From NCBI GenBank assembly GCA_050949055.1, contig JBMNFA010000006.1, forward strand, positions 1-64,000: 64,000 nucleotides of DNA. Direction: 5' to 3'. The stretch comes from JAEZJZ01 sp050949055 (GTDB lineage Bacteria > Bacillota > UBA994 > UBA5500). The notes beneath the pieces are model-generated. The model saw only the letters and a program-made list of their open reading frames with translations, was not told where the DNA came from and made no database searches. How positions within the stretch are numbered: position 1 is the stretch's first letter; each line of letters opens with the position of its first letter. Of this stretch, positions 51,180 to 59,332 are shown one piece after another. The translations under genes and the position numbers were made by a program.

Positions 51180-52166
51180 GTGAATCATTACTTAGGTCAG
51201 CCGGTCCATAAACGGCTGCGATTGCTGCTCCTAGCATTGGCGATCGTCTTTGTCGCGGTCGGATGCCACTCCAGCGCCCAGCAGCGCAACTGGCTGGAAG
51301 TGAGCGAAGATGACATGGAGCATCTGCTCAGTCTGCATGATCACGATATGATGATGTCATGGGTGGAGGAACTTACTGGGGAGAAATACGGCGGGCGGGA
51401 GGCTGGCACTGAGCACGAGGACTTGGCTGGTGACTATATCGTTCAGGTGCTGCAGTCACTAGGTCTACAGCCTTGGCGGGAGGCTGGGCTGGAAGAATAC
51501 CGCCACTCCTTTCAACTCCCTCGCAGGAGCGAGCCCTCGGAGAACATCGTCGCGGTATTGCCCGGCAGGAGCAAGGACGAGTTTCTATTGATCGGCGCTC
51601 ACTATGATCACATCGGGATTATTGATGGTGTCTATCATCCTGGTGCGGATGACAACGCGGTCGGGACAGCCGCAGTTCTGGAGCTGGCGCGCATCTTTAG
51701 CCAATGCGAACTGACGCCGGAGCGGACCATTGTCTTTGTGCTCTTCTCAGGCGAGGAGAAGGGTATGATCGGCAGCCAGGCTCTGGTGGAGCATCTGCGG
51801 CAGCAAGCACTGGATGACCAGGTGATGTTGCTGAATTTGGACGTGATCGCAGGAGTTGAGGGCGACACGTTGGTGGTCTTTGACGGCGGGTTTAGAATCA
51901 ATCAGCCCTGGTCAAACCGGGCGGAGTTGGAGGCCGAGGCCGCTGGTGTCGAGGCGGAGATTTCCAGGCAACTGGCAGGTGGGGTGGATAGCATGCGGTT
52001 CACTGAGAAGAAGATTCCAGGCATCACCCTAGTTTGGGGAGACCTGAGAGAGAATCATCCGCATCTACATTTGCCCACGGATACTGTAGAGAACCTCAAT
52101 CAGGAAATCGTGGCCGCCGCCACCCGCGCCGCCATTCGCATTGCTTGGGCATTCGCCATGAGGTAG
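51180..52166 (+). CDS. M28 family aminopeptidase, lipoprotein
   Basis: A 328-residue zinc peptidase attached to the outer face of the membrane. The signal peptide is basic (HKRLR), has a hydrophobic core, and ends in a lipobox VAVGC at about residue 29. Metal and catalytic motifs are LIGAHYDHIG, HPGADDNAVGTAAVLELA, FSGEEKGMIGS, NLDVIAG and the final His in HLHLPTDT. GTG 51180 follows GGGAGGGATGAGAA. It probably releases amino acids from extracellular peptides. Confidence 0.88.
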   Translation: MNHYLGQPVHKRLRLLLLALAIVFVAVGCHSSAQQRNWLEVSEDDMEHLLSLHDHDMMMSWVEELTGEKYGGREAGTEHEDLAGDYIVQVLQSLGLQPWREAGLEEYRHSFQLPRRSEPSENIVAVLPGRSKDEFLLIGAHYDHIGIIDGVYHPGADDNAVGTAAVLELARIFSQCELTPERTIVFVLFSGEEKGMIGSQALVEHLRQQALDDQVMLLNLDVIAGVEGDTLVVFDGGFRINQPWSNRAELEAEAAGVEAEISRQLAGGVDSMRFTEKKIPGITLVWGDLRENHPHLHLPTDTVENLNQEIVAAATRAAIRIAWAFAMR

Positions 52167-52167
52167 G

Positions 52168-52992
52168 ATGGGCGCAGGTCGGGAACCTAATCCTGGGGGG
52201 GGATTGCGATTGCAGCAGTGGAGAGCGATTGAGCGGGTGATGGAGGCGGCGAAGTCGTGCGCGGAGGTAAAGGCGATCTTTCTCAAGGGTTCTCTGGCCA
52301 CCGGTAGGACTGATCAATACTCGGACGTGGACTTTTATTGTCTGGTTAGTGATACCGATCTGGCAGCCTTCTTGGACAAACGCCTTGACCTGCTGCGCTC
52401 TTATCGCCCGTTGTTGTTTTATAGCCATTCCGATTTTGTCGGTCCGCAAATCGTGGCGGTTTTCGACGACGGGTTGCACTTCGACCTATACACGGTTACC
52501 GAACAGCGCTTTCCGCTAGCGGGACCTATGCGTGTACTGTACGATCCGCACGGTCTGCTTAGCCAGTACCTGGCACGGCAGCAAACACACGCATTGTCTC
52601 CGGCTGACCTGATCGAGAACTTTAACTCTTTCACTTTCAGTCTGCTGGAGTTCGTGACCGCATGGCAGCGCGGCGATCGCTGCTGGGCCTACCGCTTGGC
52701 CAGCCACCTGTCCGGTCACCTGGCCTTAGCCCTCAGGCATCGCTACGATCCCGACCAGGGGCAACTGGGAATGAAGCGCCTGGAACCAGTACTGCCTACC
52801 GCTATCCGGCGGGTTTTTCGCCATGCAGTCAGCCAGGCTGCCAGTGATAGCAGCCCGCACGCTGTGGGTACATTCAGCCGCCTGATGGCGAGTGCAATGC
52901 GTGAACTGGAGGCGAGTGGCCAGTTGGCTGTGGATTGGCGTTTCTTCAACTTCATGCAACGGGAGCTGGAGCGAATAAAGGCCAGGCGGTAG
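52168..52992 (+). CDS. Nucleotidyltransferase-fold protein
   Basis: A protein of about 260 residues with the polymerase-beta-type nucleotidyltransferase motif KGSLATGRTDQYSDVDFYCL (G-S then D-x-D), then VAVFDDGLHFDLYTVTE with the third acidic residue. The helical C-terminal part resembles aminoglycoside adenylyltransferase relatives. It could modify a small molecule or a protein. The frame opens with ATG 52168 directly after the peptidase stop. TTG 52210, 7 bases after a G-rich run, is an equally likely start. Confidence 0.75.
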   Translation: MGAGREPNPGGGLRLQQWRAIERVMEAAKSCAEVKAIFLKGSLATGRTDQYSDVDFYCLVSDTDLAAFLDKRLDLLRSYRPLLFYSHSDFVGPQIVAVFDDGLHFDLYTVTEQRFPLAGPMRVLYDPHGLLSQYLARQQTHALSPADLIENFNSFTFSLLEFVTAWQRGDRCWAYRLASHLSGHLALALRHRYDPDQGQLGMKRLEPVLPTAIRRVFRHAVSQAASDSSPHAVGTFSRLMASAMRELEASGQLAVDWRFFNFMQRELERIKARR

Positions 52993-53012
52993 CAGGAGGC
53001 GACGCTGGCTGC

Positions 53013-53042
53013 AGAGAAGTCTCTATTAGAGAAGTCTCTACT
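53013..53042. promoter_or_regulatory. Tandem AGAGAAGTCTCT repeat upstream of the CoA-transferase gene
   Basis: Two 15-base direct repeats (53013-53027 and 53028-53042) differ at one base. Each contains the inverted repeat AGAGA-AG-TCTCT. They end 2 bases before the ribosome site of the next gene and could be a double operator. Confidence 0.45.
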
Positions 53043-53059
53043 TTGGAGGTGTGACAGCG

Positions 53060-54247
53060 ATGCAAGCAGCCTTATCCGGAATTCGGGTACTCGACTTGAC
53101 CAGGGTCTTGGCGGGCCCCTATGCCACAATGATTCTGGCGGATATGGGAGCAGATGTAATCAAGATTGAGCGGCCAGGCACAGGCGATGACTCGCGCAGC
53201 TACGGCCCCTACCAAAACGGCGAGAGCGCCTATTTCATGAGTCTCAACCGCAACAAGCGCAGCATCACCCTGGACCTAAAGCAGCAACCTGGGAAAGAGA
53301 TCTTTCTAGCCCTGGTCAAGCAGGCGGATGTGGTGGTGGAGAACTATCGGCCGGGCACCATGGAACGCTTAGGCCTGGGATATGAGACTTTGCGGGATAT
53401 CAACCCCCGCCTGGTGTATGCAGCTGTTTCCGGATTCGGGCACAGCGGGCCCTATAGCCAGCGGGCAGCCTATGATGGAGTGGTGCAGGCTATGGGCGGC
53501 ATCATGAGCATCACGGGTAGCGAAGACGGCCGTCCCACCCGAGTAGGACCCTCCATCGGCGACTTAGCTGCCGGGCTGTTTTGCACCATCGGCATCCTTG
53601 CCGCTTTGGAAAGTAGACACCAAACAGGCTGTGGGCAGAAAGTGGATGTAGCCATGCTGGACTGCCAAGTGGCCTTGCTGGAGAATGCGATTGCCCGCTA
53701 CGTGGTAACCGGGGAAGTGCCTCGCCCGGCGGGTAACCGTCATAGCTCCATTGTCCCGTTTGAACCATTTCAAACCAGCGACGGTGAAATAATGGTGGCG
53801 GCCGGCAACGACGCCCTCTGGGGCAAGCTTTGCCTGGCAATCGGCCGGCCAGAATTGGCGCACGACCCACGCTTCATTACTAATCCGCTGCGCAATCAAT
53901 ACTATGCCGAGCTGAAGCCACAGCTGGACGCGGTGTTCGCTGAGCGTAACACAGCTGAGTGGCTACAGATTCTGGAACAAGCGGGGGTACCAAACGGGTC
54001 GATCAACAGCATAGATCAGGTGATCAGAGATCCCCAAGTACAAGCCCGGGAGATGATTGTGGACATGGATCATCCGGTGGCCGGCAAAGTGACCATGCCG
54101 GGCATCCCGGTGAAGCTGAGTGAGACGCCTGGTAGCATCCGCATCCCGGCGCCAGTGCTGGGGCAGTCGACAGCGGAGATCCTGCGGGAACTGTTGGGGT
54201 ACAGCGAGCAGCAGATCGCAGCGCTAAGGCATAAAGGGGTGGTCTAG
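53060..54247 (+). CDS. CaiB/BaiF family (type III) CoA-transferase
   Basis: A cytosolic CoA-transferase of 395 residues that moves CoA between carboxylic acids. Landmarks are GIRVLDLTRVLAGPYATMILADMGADVIKIE, NRNKRSITLDLK, ENYRPGTMERLGLGYETL and SGFGHSGPYSQRAAYD. The catalytic aspartate is in GPSIGDLAAGL. ATG 53060 is 9 bases after GGAGGT; GTG 53051 directly touches the ribosome site and is less likely. Substrate unknown. A tandem repeat just upstream may regulate it. Confidence 0.9.
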   Translation: MQAALSGIRVLDLTRVLAGPYATMILADMGADVIKIERPGTGDDSRSYGPYQNGESAYFMSLNRNKRSITLDLKQQPGKEIFLALVKQADVVVENYRPGTMERLGLGYETLRDINPRLVYAAVSGFGHSGPYSQRAAYDGVVQAMGGIMSITGSEDGRPTRVGPSIGDLAAGLFCTIGILAALESRHQTGCGQKVDVAMLDCQVALLENAIARYVVTGEVPRPAGNRHSSIVPFEPFQTSDGEIMVAAGNDALWGKLCLAIGRPELAHDPRFITNPLRNQYYAELKPQLDAVFAERNTAEWLQILEQAGVPNGSINSIDQVIRDPQVQAREMIVDMDHPVAGKVTMPGIPVKLSETPGSIRIPAPVLGQSTAEILRELLGYSEQQIAALRHKGVV

Positions 54248-54410
54248 CTCAGGTTTCGCGAATGTGCAGAACCGCCGTTCCAGGCGATGGCAGGGCTGGA
54301 CATTCCCGTCGTGTCACTGCAGAAGGGCAGCCATATTGCCCGGGAAATCAAGGTCAGGCGCATCGCTGCAGGGGATGTGATACGCGCACGGGCAATTGCA
54401 GTTGCAGAGT
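54248..54410 (+). other. Short open stretch after the CoA-transferase
   Basis: The frame after the CoA-transferase stop stays open to 54410 and reads like protein (PPFQAMAGLDIPVVSLQKG, then REIKVRRIAAGDVIRARA). It has no start of its own. It may be a gene remnant; not recognised. Confidence 0.25.
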
Positions 54411-54425
54411 AGAGGAGGTAGAGCG

Positions 54426-55418
54426 TTGACCATAGAGACGTTCGCAAACACTCTAGCCGGCTTGGGTGGGCAGCGTATCCTGGTGCTCTGCCACGACTAT
54501 GCAGACGCGGATGCCATCGGTTCGGCGCTGGCGTTGGCAGAACTGGTAGGTGGCAGCCCTGGCGTTCCTAACTGTATAGCTGAACATACCCTCTCGTTCT
54601 ATCATTTCTTGGACGGAGGCTTCTGCATCGGGCCGGATCCCGCCAACTACGATCTGACCATAGTGGTGGACTGCGCCAGTGAGGACCAGCTGCCTGGGAT
54701 CCGCCTCCCGAGCAAGTTCTTATTGATAGACCATCATCGGTGGAATTCACTACAGGCGGCTGCGGCGCTGGCCTTGCACCAGATAGAAGACTCCACCTGC
54801 CAACTGGTGTATCGTATCTATCAGGCTCTCGGGCATGGGCTCAGCCGACGAACCGCGCTCGCTTTGGCTGGCGGCATCGCCACCGACACAGTCAATCTGA
54901 AGCGAGCGGGCAACCGGACGTTGATGGAACTGGCTACGATTATGCAGCAGGGTGGAATCACGCTGCAGGAAGTGCTCCACCAGCTGCGCTACAGCGGCCA
55001 GATGGAGAAGATGCAGCGGCTGCAGATAGCTGGGCAGAGTGTGGCCTGCGCTGTCGGAGACTTGGTCTTTGCGTTCGTGCGGGTGGAGCCAGGCAACGAG
55101 TACTACGGCACCATGCTGCTCACGGAGTTGGGAGCGGACGTTGCCCTCGCTCACAGCCAACACGCAGGAACGGTGGCCGCCCGCCTGGCGGTCGGTGCCG
55201 ATACCAACACTATCGACGCCCAGCTGCTGCTGGCTCGGGCGATCGGCCCAGATGCTGTTGGTCGGGTGTGGGGGCACCGTCGGTTCGCTGGACATAACGG
55301 TGACATGGACCCCGAGTTGCTGGTTCTGGCCGTGAGAGAGCAGCTTGAGCACTGGGCGAAGCACAGCGGACGCCAGCGGCCATCGCAGCCAAAGGATGGT
55401 CAAGGTTGCCAGGGCTAA
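54426..55418 (+). CDS. DHH family phosphoesterase (NrnA-like)
   Basis: A 330-residue DHH/DHHA1 phosphoesterase; relatives degrade oligoribonucleotides, pAp or cyclic dinucleotides. Motif I is LCHDYADADAIGSALA, motif II LTIVVDCAS, motif III DHHRW, and motif IV lies in GGIATDTVNLK. In the DHHA1 part the usual GGGH signature is altered to WGHRRFAGHNGD. The start is TTG 54426, 8 bases after GAGGAGG; the frame is open upstream without a ribosome site. The active-site DHH differs little from NrnA, but the altered GGGH could change substrate choice. Confidence 0.85.
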   Translation: MTIETFANTLAGLGGQRILVLCHDYADADAIGSALALAELVGGSPGVPNCIAEHTLSFYHFLDGGFCIGPDPANYDLTIVVDCASEDQLPGIRLPSKFLLIDHHRWNSLQAAAALALHQIEDSTCQLVYRIYQALGHGLSRRTALALAGGIATDTVNLKRAGNRTLMELATIMQQGGITLQEVLHQLRYSGQMEKMQRLQIAGQSVACAVGDLVFAFVRVEPGNEYYGTMLLTELGADVALAHSQHAGTVAARLAVGADTNTIDAQLLLARAIGPDAVGRVWGHRRFAGHNGDMDPELLVLAVREQLEHWAKHSGRQRPSQPKDGQGCQG

Positions 55419-55493
55419 ATCCAGTCGTGCGGCAGGTAGTCTGTGCTTTTTGTCGAACTCTCATCTGGAAGACAAACGAGAGGAGTGCTTTGT

Positions 55494-56660
55494 ATGTGGG
55501 ATATCAAAGCAAGTATAGAGGCCGTATTGCCGCAAGTGATCAACTGGCGTAGACACCTACACCAACACCCGGAACTGGGATTGATGGAGCAGAACACCAC
55601 CAAATTCGTGGCTGATGTGTTGACCAGCCTGGATATCGAAGTGAAGACCTTTGACGGTGTTACTGGCGTACTGGGCACCCTGAAGGGTGGTCTGCCCGGC
55701 AAAACCATTGCTCTCAGGGCAGACATGGACGCGCTGCCGATTGTAGAGGATAGCGACTGCGCATTCCGCTCCGTCAATCACGGAGTGATGCACGCTTGCG
55801 GTCATGATCTACACACGGCCAACCTGTTGGGTGTGGCCAGTGTCTTGGCAGCCCATCGGGAGGAAGTGCCTGGCACCGTCAAGTTCCTGTTCCAGCCCGG
55901 AGAGGAAGGCTACAACGGGGCTTCCCTGCTGATCGCGCAAGGGGTGATGGAGGGCATCGACCAGATCTACGCCCTACATGTCCAACCCGAGATTGCCACT
56001 GGACAGGTGAGCATTACTCCTGGATATTGTACCGCCAACTCCGACAGCGCGGTGATCACCGTGTTGGGCAAAGGTGGGCACGGCGCTCATCCCGAGACAA
56101 CGATTGACGCCGTGGTGGTGGGAGCAGAGATTGTCGGTGCTCTGCAGACCATCGTCAGCCGCAACCTGCCTGCTCAGGAAGCTGGCGTGGTTACTATTGG
56201 CACCTTCCACGCTGGTACGGTGCAGAACATTATCGCAGAGAGAGCGGAGATGCGGCTGTCGCTGCGCAGTCTCACGCCTGAGACCCAGACCAAGCTGCGG
56301 GAGCGCATCGAGGCGGTAGTTAAGGGTATCACTATGGCTCACGGTGCTGATTATGACTTCCAGTACAAGCTGGGCTACCCTGGCGTCAAGAACCATGAGA
56401 TGGCCTTCGCCATCACCCAAAGGGCAGCCGCGCAGGTGATCGGCGAGGACAACGTGTTGATCCACCCCAAGGCTACCATGGTGGGGGAGGACTTCGCATA
56501 CTACGGGCACCACGTTCCGGCCACGCTGTTTTGGCTGGGAGCTGCCGTAGATGACAAGACGAAGCGGCGTCCGTTGCATAACCCAGGGGTGTTGTTTAAC
56601 GAGGATTGCCTGCCTATCGGCATAGAAATAATGGTCAATCTGGTGCTTGGGGCGCAATAG
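55494..56660 (+). CDS. M20 family amidohydrolase (hippurate hydrolase/N-acyl amino acid deacylase type)
   Basis: A 388-residue zinc amidohydrolase of the M20D type, which removes acyl groups from N-acyl amino acids, for example hippurate, N-acetyl-diaminopimelate or IAA conjugates. Motifs are INWRRHLHQHPELG, IALRADMDALPI, MHACGHDLHTANLLG, FQPGEEGYNGAS and the late MVGEDFAYYGHHVPATLFWLG. ATG 55494 follows GAGAGGAG. With the D-aminoacylase it adds to the deacylase capacity of the window. A palindrome lies 38 bases downstream. Confidence 0.9.
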   Translation: MWDIKASIEAVLPQVINWRRHLHQHPELGLMEQNTTKFVADVLTSLDIEVKTFDGVTGVLGTLKGGLPGKTIALRADMDALPIVEDSDCAFRSVNHGVMHACGHDLHTANLLGVASVLAAHREEVPGTVKFLFQPGEEGYNGASLLIAQGVMEGIDQIYALHVQPEIATGQVSITPGYCTANSDSAVITVLGKGGHGAHPETTIDAVVVGAEIVGALQTIVSRNLPAQEAGVVTIGTFHAGTVQNIIAERAEMRLSLRSLTPETQTKLRERIEAVVKGITMAHGADYDFQYKLGYPGVKNHEMAFAITQRAAAQVIGEDNVLIHPKATMVGEDFAYYGHHVPATLFWLGAAVDDKTKRRPLHNPGVLFNEDCLPIGIEIMVNLVLGAQ

Positions 56661-56698
56661 GCGAAATAGGGAAGCTATATTCCCACTCTTTCGATGAC

Positions 56699-56753
56699 AC
56701 AGCGGGAGTGTACCTGGTAACACAGCCATGTTACAGGGTACACGTCCCGCTGT
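56699..56753. repeat. Palindrome, type C copy 2 (no intron)
   Basis: Outer arms ACAGCGGGA...TCCCGCTGT with TGTACC/GGTACA inside, and an inner GTAACA/TGTTAC stem. It shares the GCGGGAC-GTGTAC pattern with the hairpin before the intron, but has no intron. It lies between the M20 gene and the Fic pseudogene. Confidence 0.8.
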
Positions 56754-56933
56754 ATCATTTCGAAGGACGTTGATCTTGCAGCCAGTGCTTTTAGGTGAAG
56801 GGTATCTGCCTACTGGTGGAGAATGAAGATGCCCGAACGGTCTTGGAGGATCGACGAAACTTGTTTGTGGGAGGGTGATACGCATGCGTCCGGAAGTAGT
56901 TCAGTTCAGACCAGGAATGCCAGTACGAGCAAG

Positions 56934-57956
56934 ATGTCTAATAAGCCGCCGTATACCATAACGAACTAGCCGCCGATTACCTGGCAAGAATCGTTGAAGC
57001 CGTGACCAGGCTTGAGTACGGCACGGAGTTTAAGCGTGACATCCGACTGCATAGGGAGAACCGGGTGCGAACTATCCACTCGTCTTTGGCCATTGAGGGA
57101 AATTCTTTGACGCTCAACGAAGTAACCGCTGTGATTGAGGGAAAGGCAGTAGCGGGCAAGCAGACGGAAATTAATGAGGTCAAGAACGCTTACGAAGCCT
57201 ACGACAGGATTATGGCGTTTGACCCCTACTCCGTTAAGGACTTTCTAGAAGTCCATAGGCTGATGACGGACGGACTGGTTGAAGAGGCCGGTAGATTCCG
57301 CAGTGGTGACGTTGGTGTGTTTGCTGGCGATGTGGCGGTTCATATAGGTGCACGTCCGCAGTTCGTGCCTCGGCTTGTGGCAGAGTTGTTCGCTTGGGCG
57401 AAAGAGTCAGAACTACACCCCGTACTGAAGAGTGCGATACTGCATTAGGAAATCAAAACCATTCACCCGTTTGCAGATGGTAATGGACGCATGGGGCGGT
57501 TGTGGCAGACGCTACTTCTTGACAAATGGAACGCCCTTTTGCCTGGATTCCGATGGAGTCGGCGCATTATCAAAACAGACCGCAGTATTATCAGGCGATC
57601 GAGGAAGCAACGAAAGCGAACGACTCGGGCGTGTTTATCGAGTTCACGCTTTCGGCGCTCTATGGCATCATTACGGCACAGGAAAAGCATCAAGTTAAGC
57701 ACGAGGATAAGCACCAAGTCGATTTGAGCGACACGCAGATCGCCGTGCTGAAGGCACTTGAAGGTGAAACGCTGTCGCTCAAAGATATTTTTGAGGCAAT
57801 CGAAATTCACGGCGATTCGCGCTCGTTTAAGCGAATGCCGAACCGCTTCTGACAGAGGGTTTCATCGAAATGACCGTTCCTGATAAGCCGAACAGCAGAC
57901 TGCAGAAGTACAGGCTGAGCGAAAGCGGTGAAGCGTTTATTAGCGAAAGGCGCTGA
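56934..57956 (+). pseudogene. Fic/DOC family protein, multiply broken
   Basis: Fic proteins AMP-ylate target proteins. The frames, read in order, give a full Fic protein of about 340 residues: SNKPPYT start, then FKRDIRLHRENRVRTIHSSL, AIEGNSLTLNEVTAVIEGK, the catalytic HPFADGNGRMGRLWQTLL, AWIPMESAHYQNRPQYYQAI, and a C-terminal winged-helix-like end. Lesions: one base missing at about 56967, an in-frame TAG at 57446-57448, one base missing at about 57537-57540, and one missing at about 57831-57836. The frame order 3-2-1-3 fits three single deletions. The active-site motif itself is intact. It is clearly inactive as a whole. Confidence 0.85.
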
Positions 57957-58040
57957 AGCAGCCCGCCAGGCTTCTTAATATTGTGACAGGAGAGTCCGGG
58001 CATTAAGGCCTGAGCAGAGGAGACGAGTCATTGCTGAAGG

Positions 58041-58071
58041 AGCACACCGCAGACAGGCGGTGTGCTCTTTT
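58041..58071 (+). terminator. Intrinsic terminator after the Fic pseudogene
   Basis: A perfect 10-bp stem AGCACACCGC/GCGGTGTGCT with a 6-base loop, followed by CTTTTCG. It may also serve the convergent membrane-protein gene. Confidence 0.75.
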
Positions 58072-58086
58072 CGAGTCCAGTCTCGA

Positions 58087-58410
58087 CTAACGCTTGCCTG
58101 TTCTAACCATCATCAGGCCGATTAAGAAGACCACTAGCATGATGCCGCCAGCTCTCAACAGACGTGATGGGTCGCTAAGGGATTGCTCCATTAAGGATAC
58201 AAGGATGGCGACGATCAACACCAACAGATAGAGACCAGCGCCCACCATCAGCATCAATCCGTACATCCGGCGCAGGCGGCCCCGCTCGAATATGGGGTGG
58301 CGGCGCTTGCCTCCCAGGTAGTGTCCCGGGTCATACTGGTGGCGCTGCCACTCTTCCAGCTCTTCCAGATATTCTTCTGCCGGCGAATCCGGCTTGCGTT
58401 CCTCTGACAA
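58087..58410 (-). CDS. Small membrane protein, function unknown
   Basis: A protein of about 107 residues. The N-terminal half is polar and charged (EEYLEELEEWQRHQYDPGHY, then RHPIFERGRLRRMYG). Two membrane segments follow (about LMLMVGAGLYLLVLIVAILV and AGGIMLVVFLIGLMMV). The start is TTG 58410, 5 bases after AGGAGAG; the open frame extends further upstream without support. It lies next to a GNAT gene in the same direction. Not recognised. Confidence 0.65.
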   Translation of the reverse strand: MSEERKPDSPAEEYLEELEEWQRHQYDPGHYLGGKRRHPIFERGRLRRMYGLMLMVGAGLYLLVLIVAILVSLMEQSLSDPSRLLRAGGIMLVVFLIGLMMVRTGKR

Positions 58411-58477
58411 ACCATTCTCTCCTCTCTGTTTGGCGGTGGCGGTTCGTAGGGGCGGGTCGATTGAGCCCGTCGTTCGC

Positions 58478-58912
58478 TCACAGTCGGTGATGGCAATAGA
58501 ACAGTTCTGGGTCGCCTGGGTCAAGCTGGTCGACCCAGCCGCACCGCCAAAACCCGCAGCTCTCCAGCAGACGTTGCATGGGCAGGTTGGAGCTGTTGGT
58601 GGAGGTAAACAGTTTCTCTGTCCGGCAGATCCCCTTCAGTTCTTTGAGCATGAACTTACCTATGCCCTGGCGGCGTCTATGCTCCTGCACCACCAGCAAC
58701 TCTATAAACCCATTTCCGAAGAAGTGATAGTGCAGGATGCCGTAGGCCACCATTTCCCGACCAAGCATGACCACATAGCATTGCTCCTGCTCAATGGCTC
58801 CTTGGATCAGCTGCTTGCGCGTCGTTGAGCCAGTGGCGGTATGGTCCAGCATAGCAACTTGCCCCAGTTCTTCCACAGTGGCTAGACGCATCCGGCATTC
58901 GATTAAGGACAT
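58478..58912 (-). CDS. GNAT family N-acetyltransferase
   Basis: A 144-residue acetyltransferase. The acetyl-CoA site is VVQEHRRRQGIGKFMLKELKG with the RRQGIG loop; the C-terminal part has NLPMQRLLESCGFWRCG. The start is ATG 58912, 6 bases after GGGAGGGAG. It precedes the small membrane protein gene by about 67 bases and may share its transcript. Substrate unknown. Confidence 0.83.
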   Translation of the reverse strand: MSLIECRMRLATVEELGQVAMLDHTATGSTTRKQLIQGAIEQEQCYVVMLGREMVAYGILHYHFFGNGFIELLVVQEHRRRQGIGKFMLKELKGICRTEKLFTSTNSSNLPMQRLLESCGFWRCGWVDQLDPGDPELFYCHHRL

Positions 58913-59332
58913 CTTTAGCTCCCTCCCGCTGGCTTCCACGGAGGTTCCACGAGCGCCAGCGCTGCTCAGTGTGTTGTCACTGACCAACAAGTTCGCGGTT
59001 TGAAGTTGGCGTTCCTGCCTTGCTGGCAAACTCCATTTCGCCGTGGGGGAGCAGGAAAGTTCTCCAGGTAAGCAGAACAGTGGAGTCGGGGAGGAGGGGG
59101 TGATGCGGCACTAGATCTGGCCACACGCAAGATCTGATAGGGAACACGAGGGGACTAGGACATGCTGGAGGCCTGCGATGCCTGTTTGGCAGAAGACCAA
59201 GTGGGCGCCTTTGACATGGTTTCCTGGTTCCCCCAAGAAATATCCTTCGCATGGCGGAAATGTCAGTCAATAACATCCCCTGGAATGCGATATAATGAGA
59301 TCAGCCACCACTAAGAACAAGGAGGTATCGGA
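58913..59332. other. Divergent intergenic region before ilvE
   Basis: About 420 bases. A TATAAT box lies at 59291-59296 for ilvE. An AGATCT-containing inverted repeat is near 59115-59138. No T-box, riboswitch or supported gene was found, although branched-chain genes often carry a leader. Confidence 0.4.
59291..59296 (+). promoter_or_regulatory. -10 box of ilvE
   Basis: A perfect TATAAT lies 37 bases before the ilvE start. No clear -35 hexamer is present at the right distance, so an activator may be needed. Confidence 0.45.

Noticed and set aside
59160..59330. 50-codon ORF (from ATG 59161) upstream of ilvE as a leader peptide
   Set aside because: It lacks a ribosome site and branched-chain codon runs, and it overlaps the -10 box.
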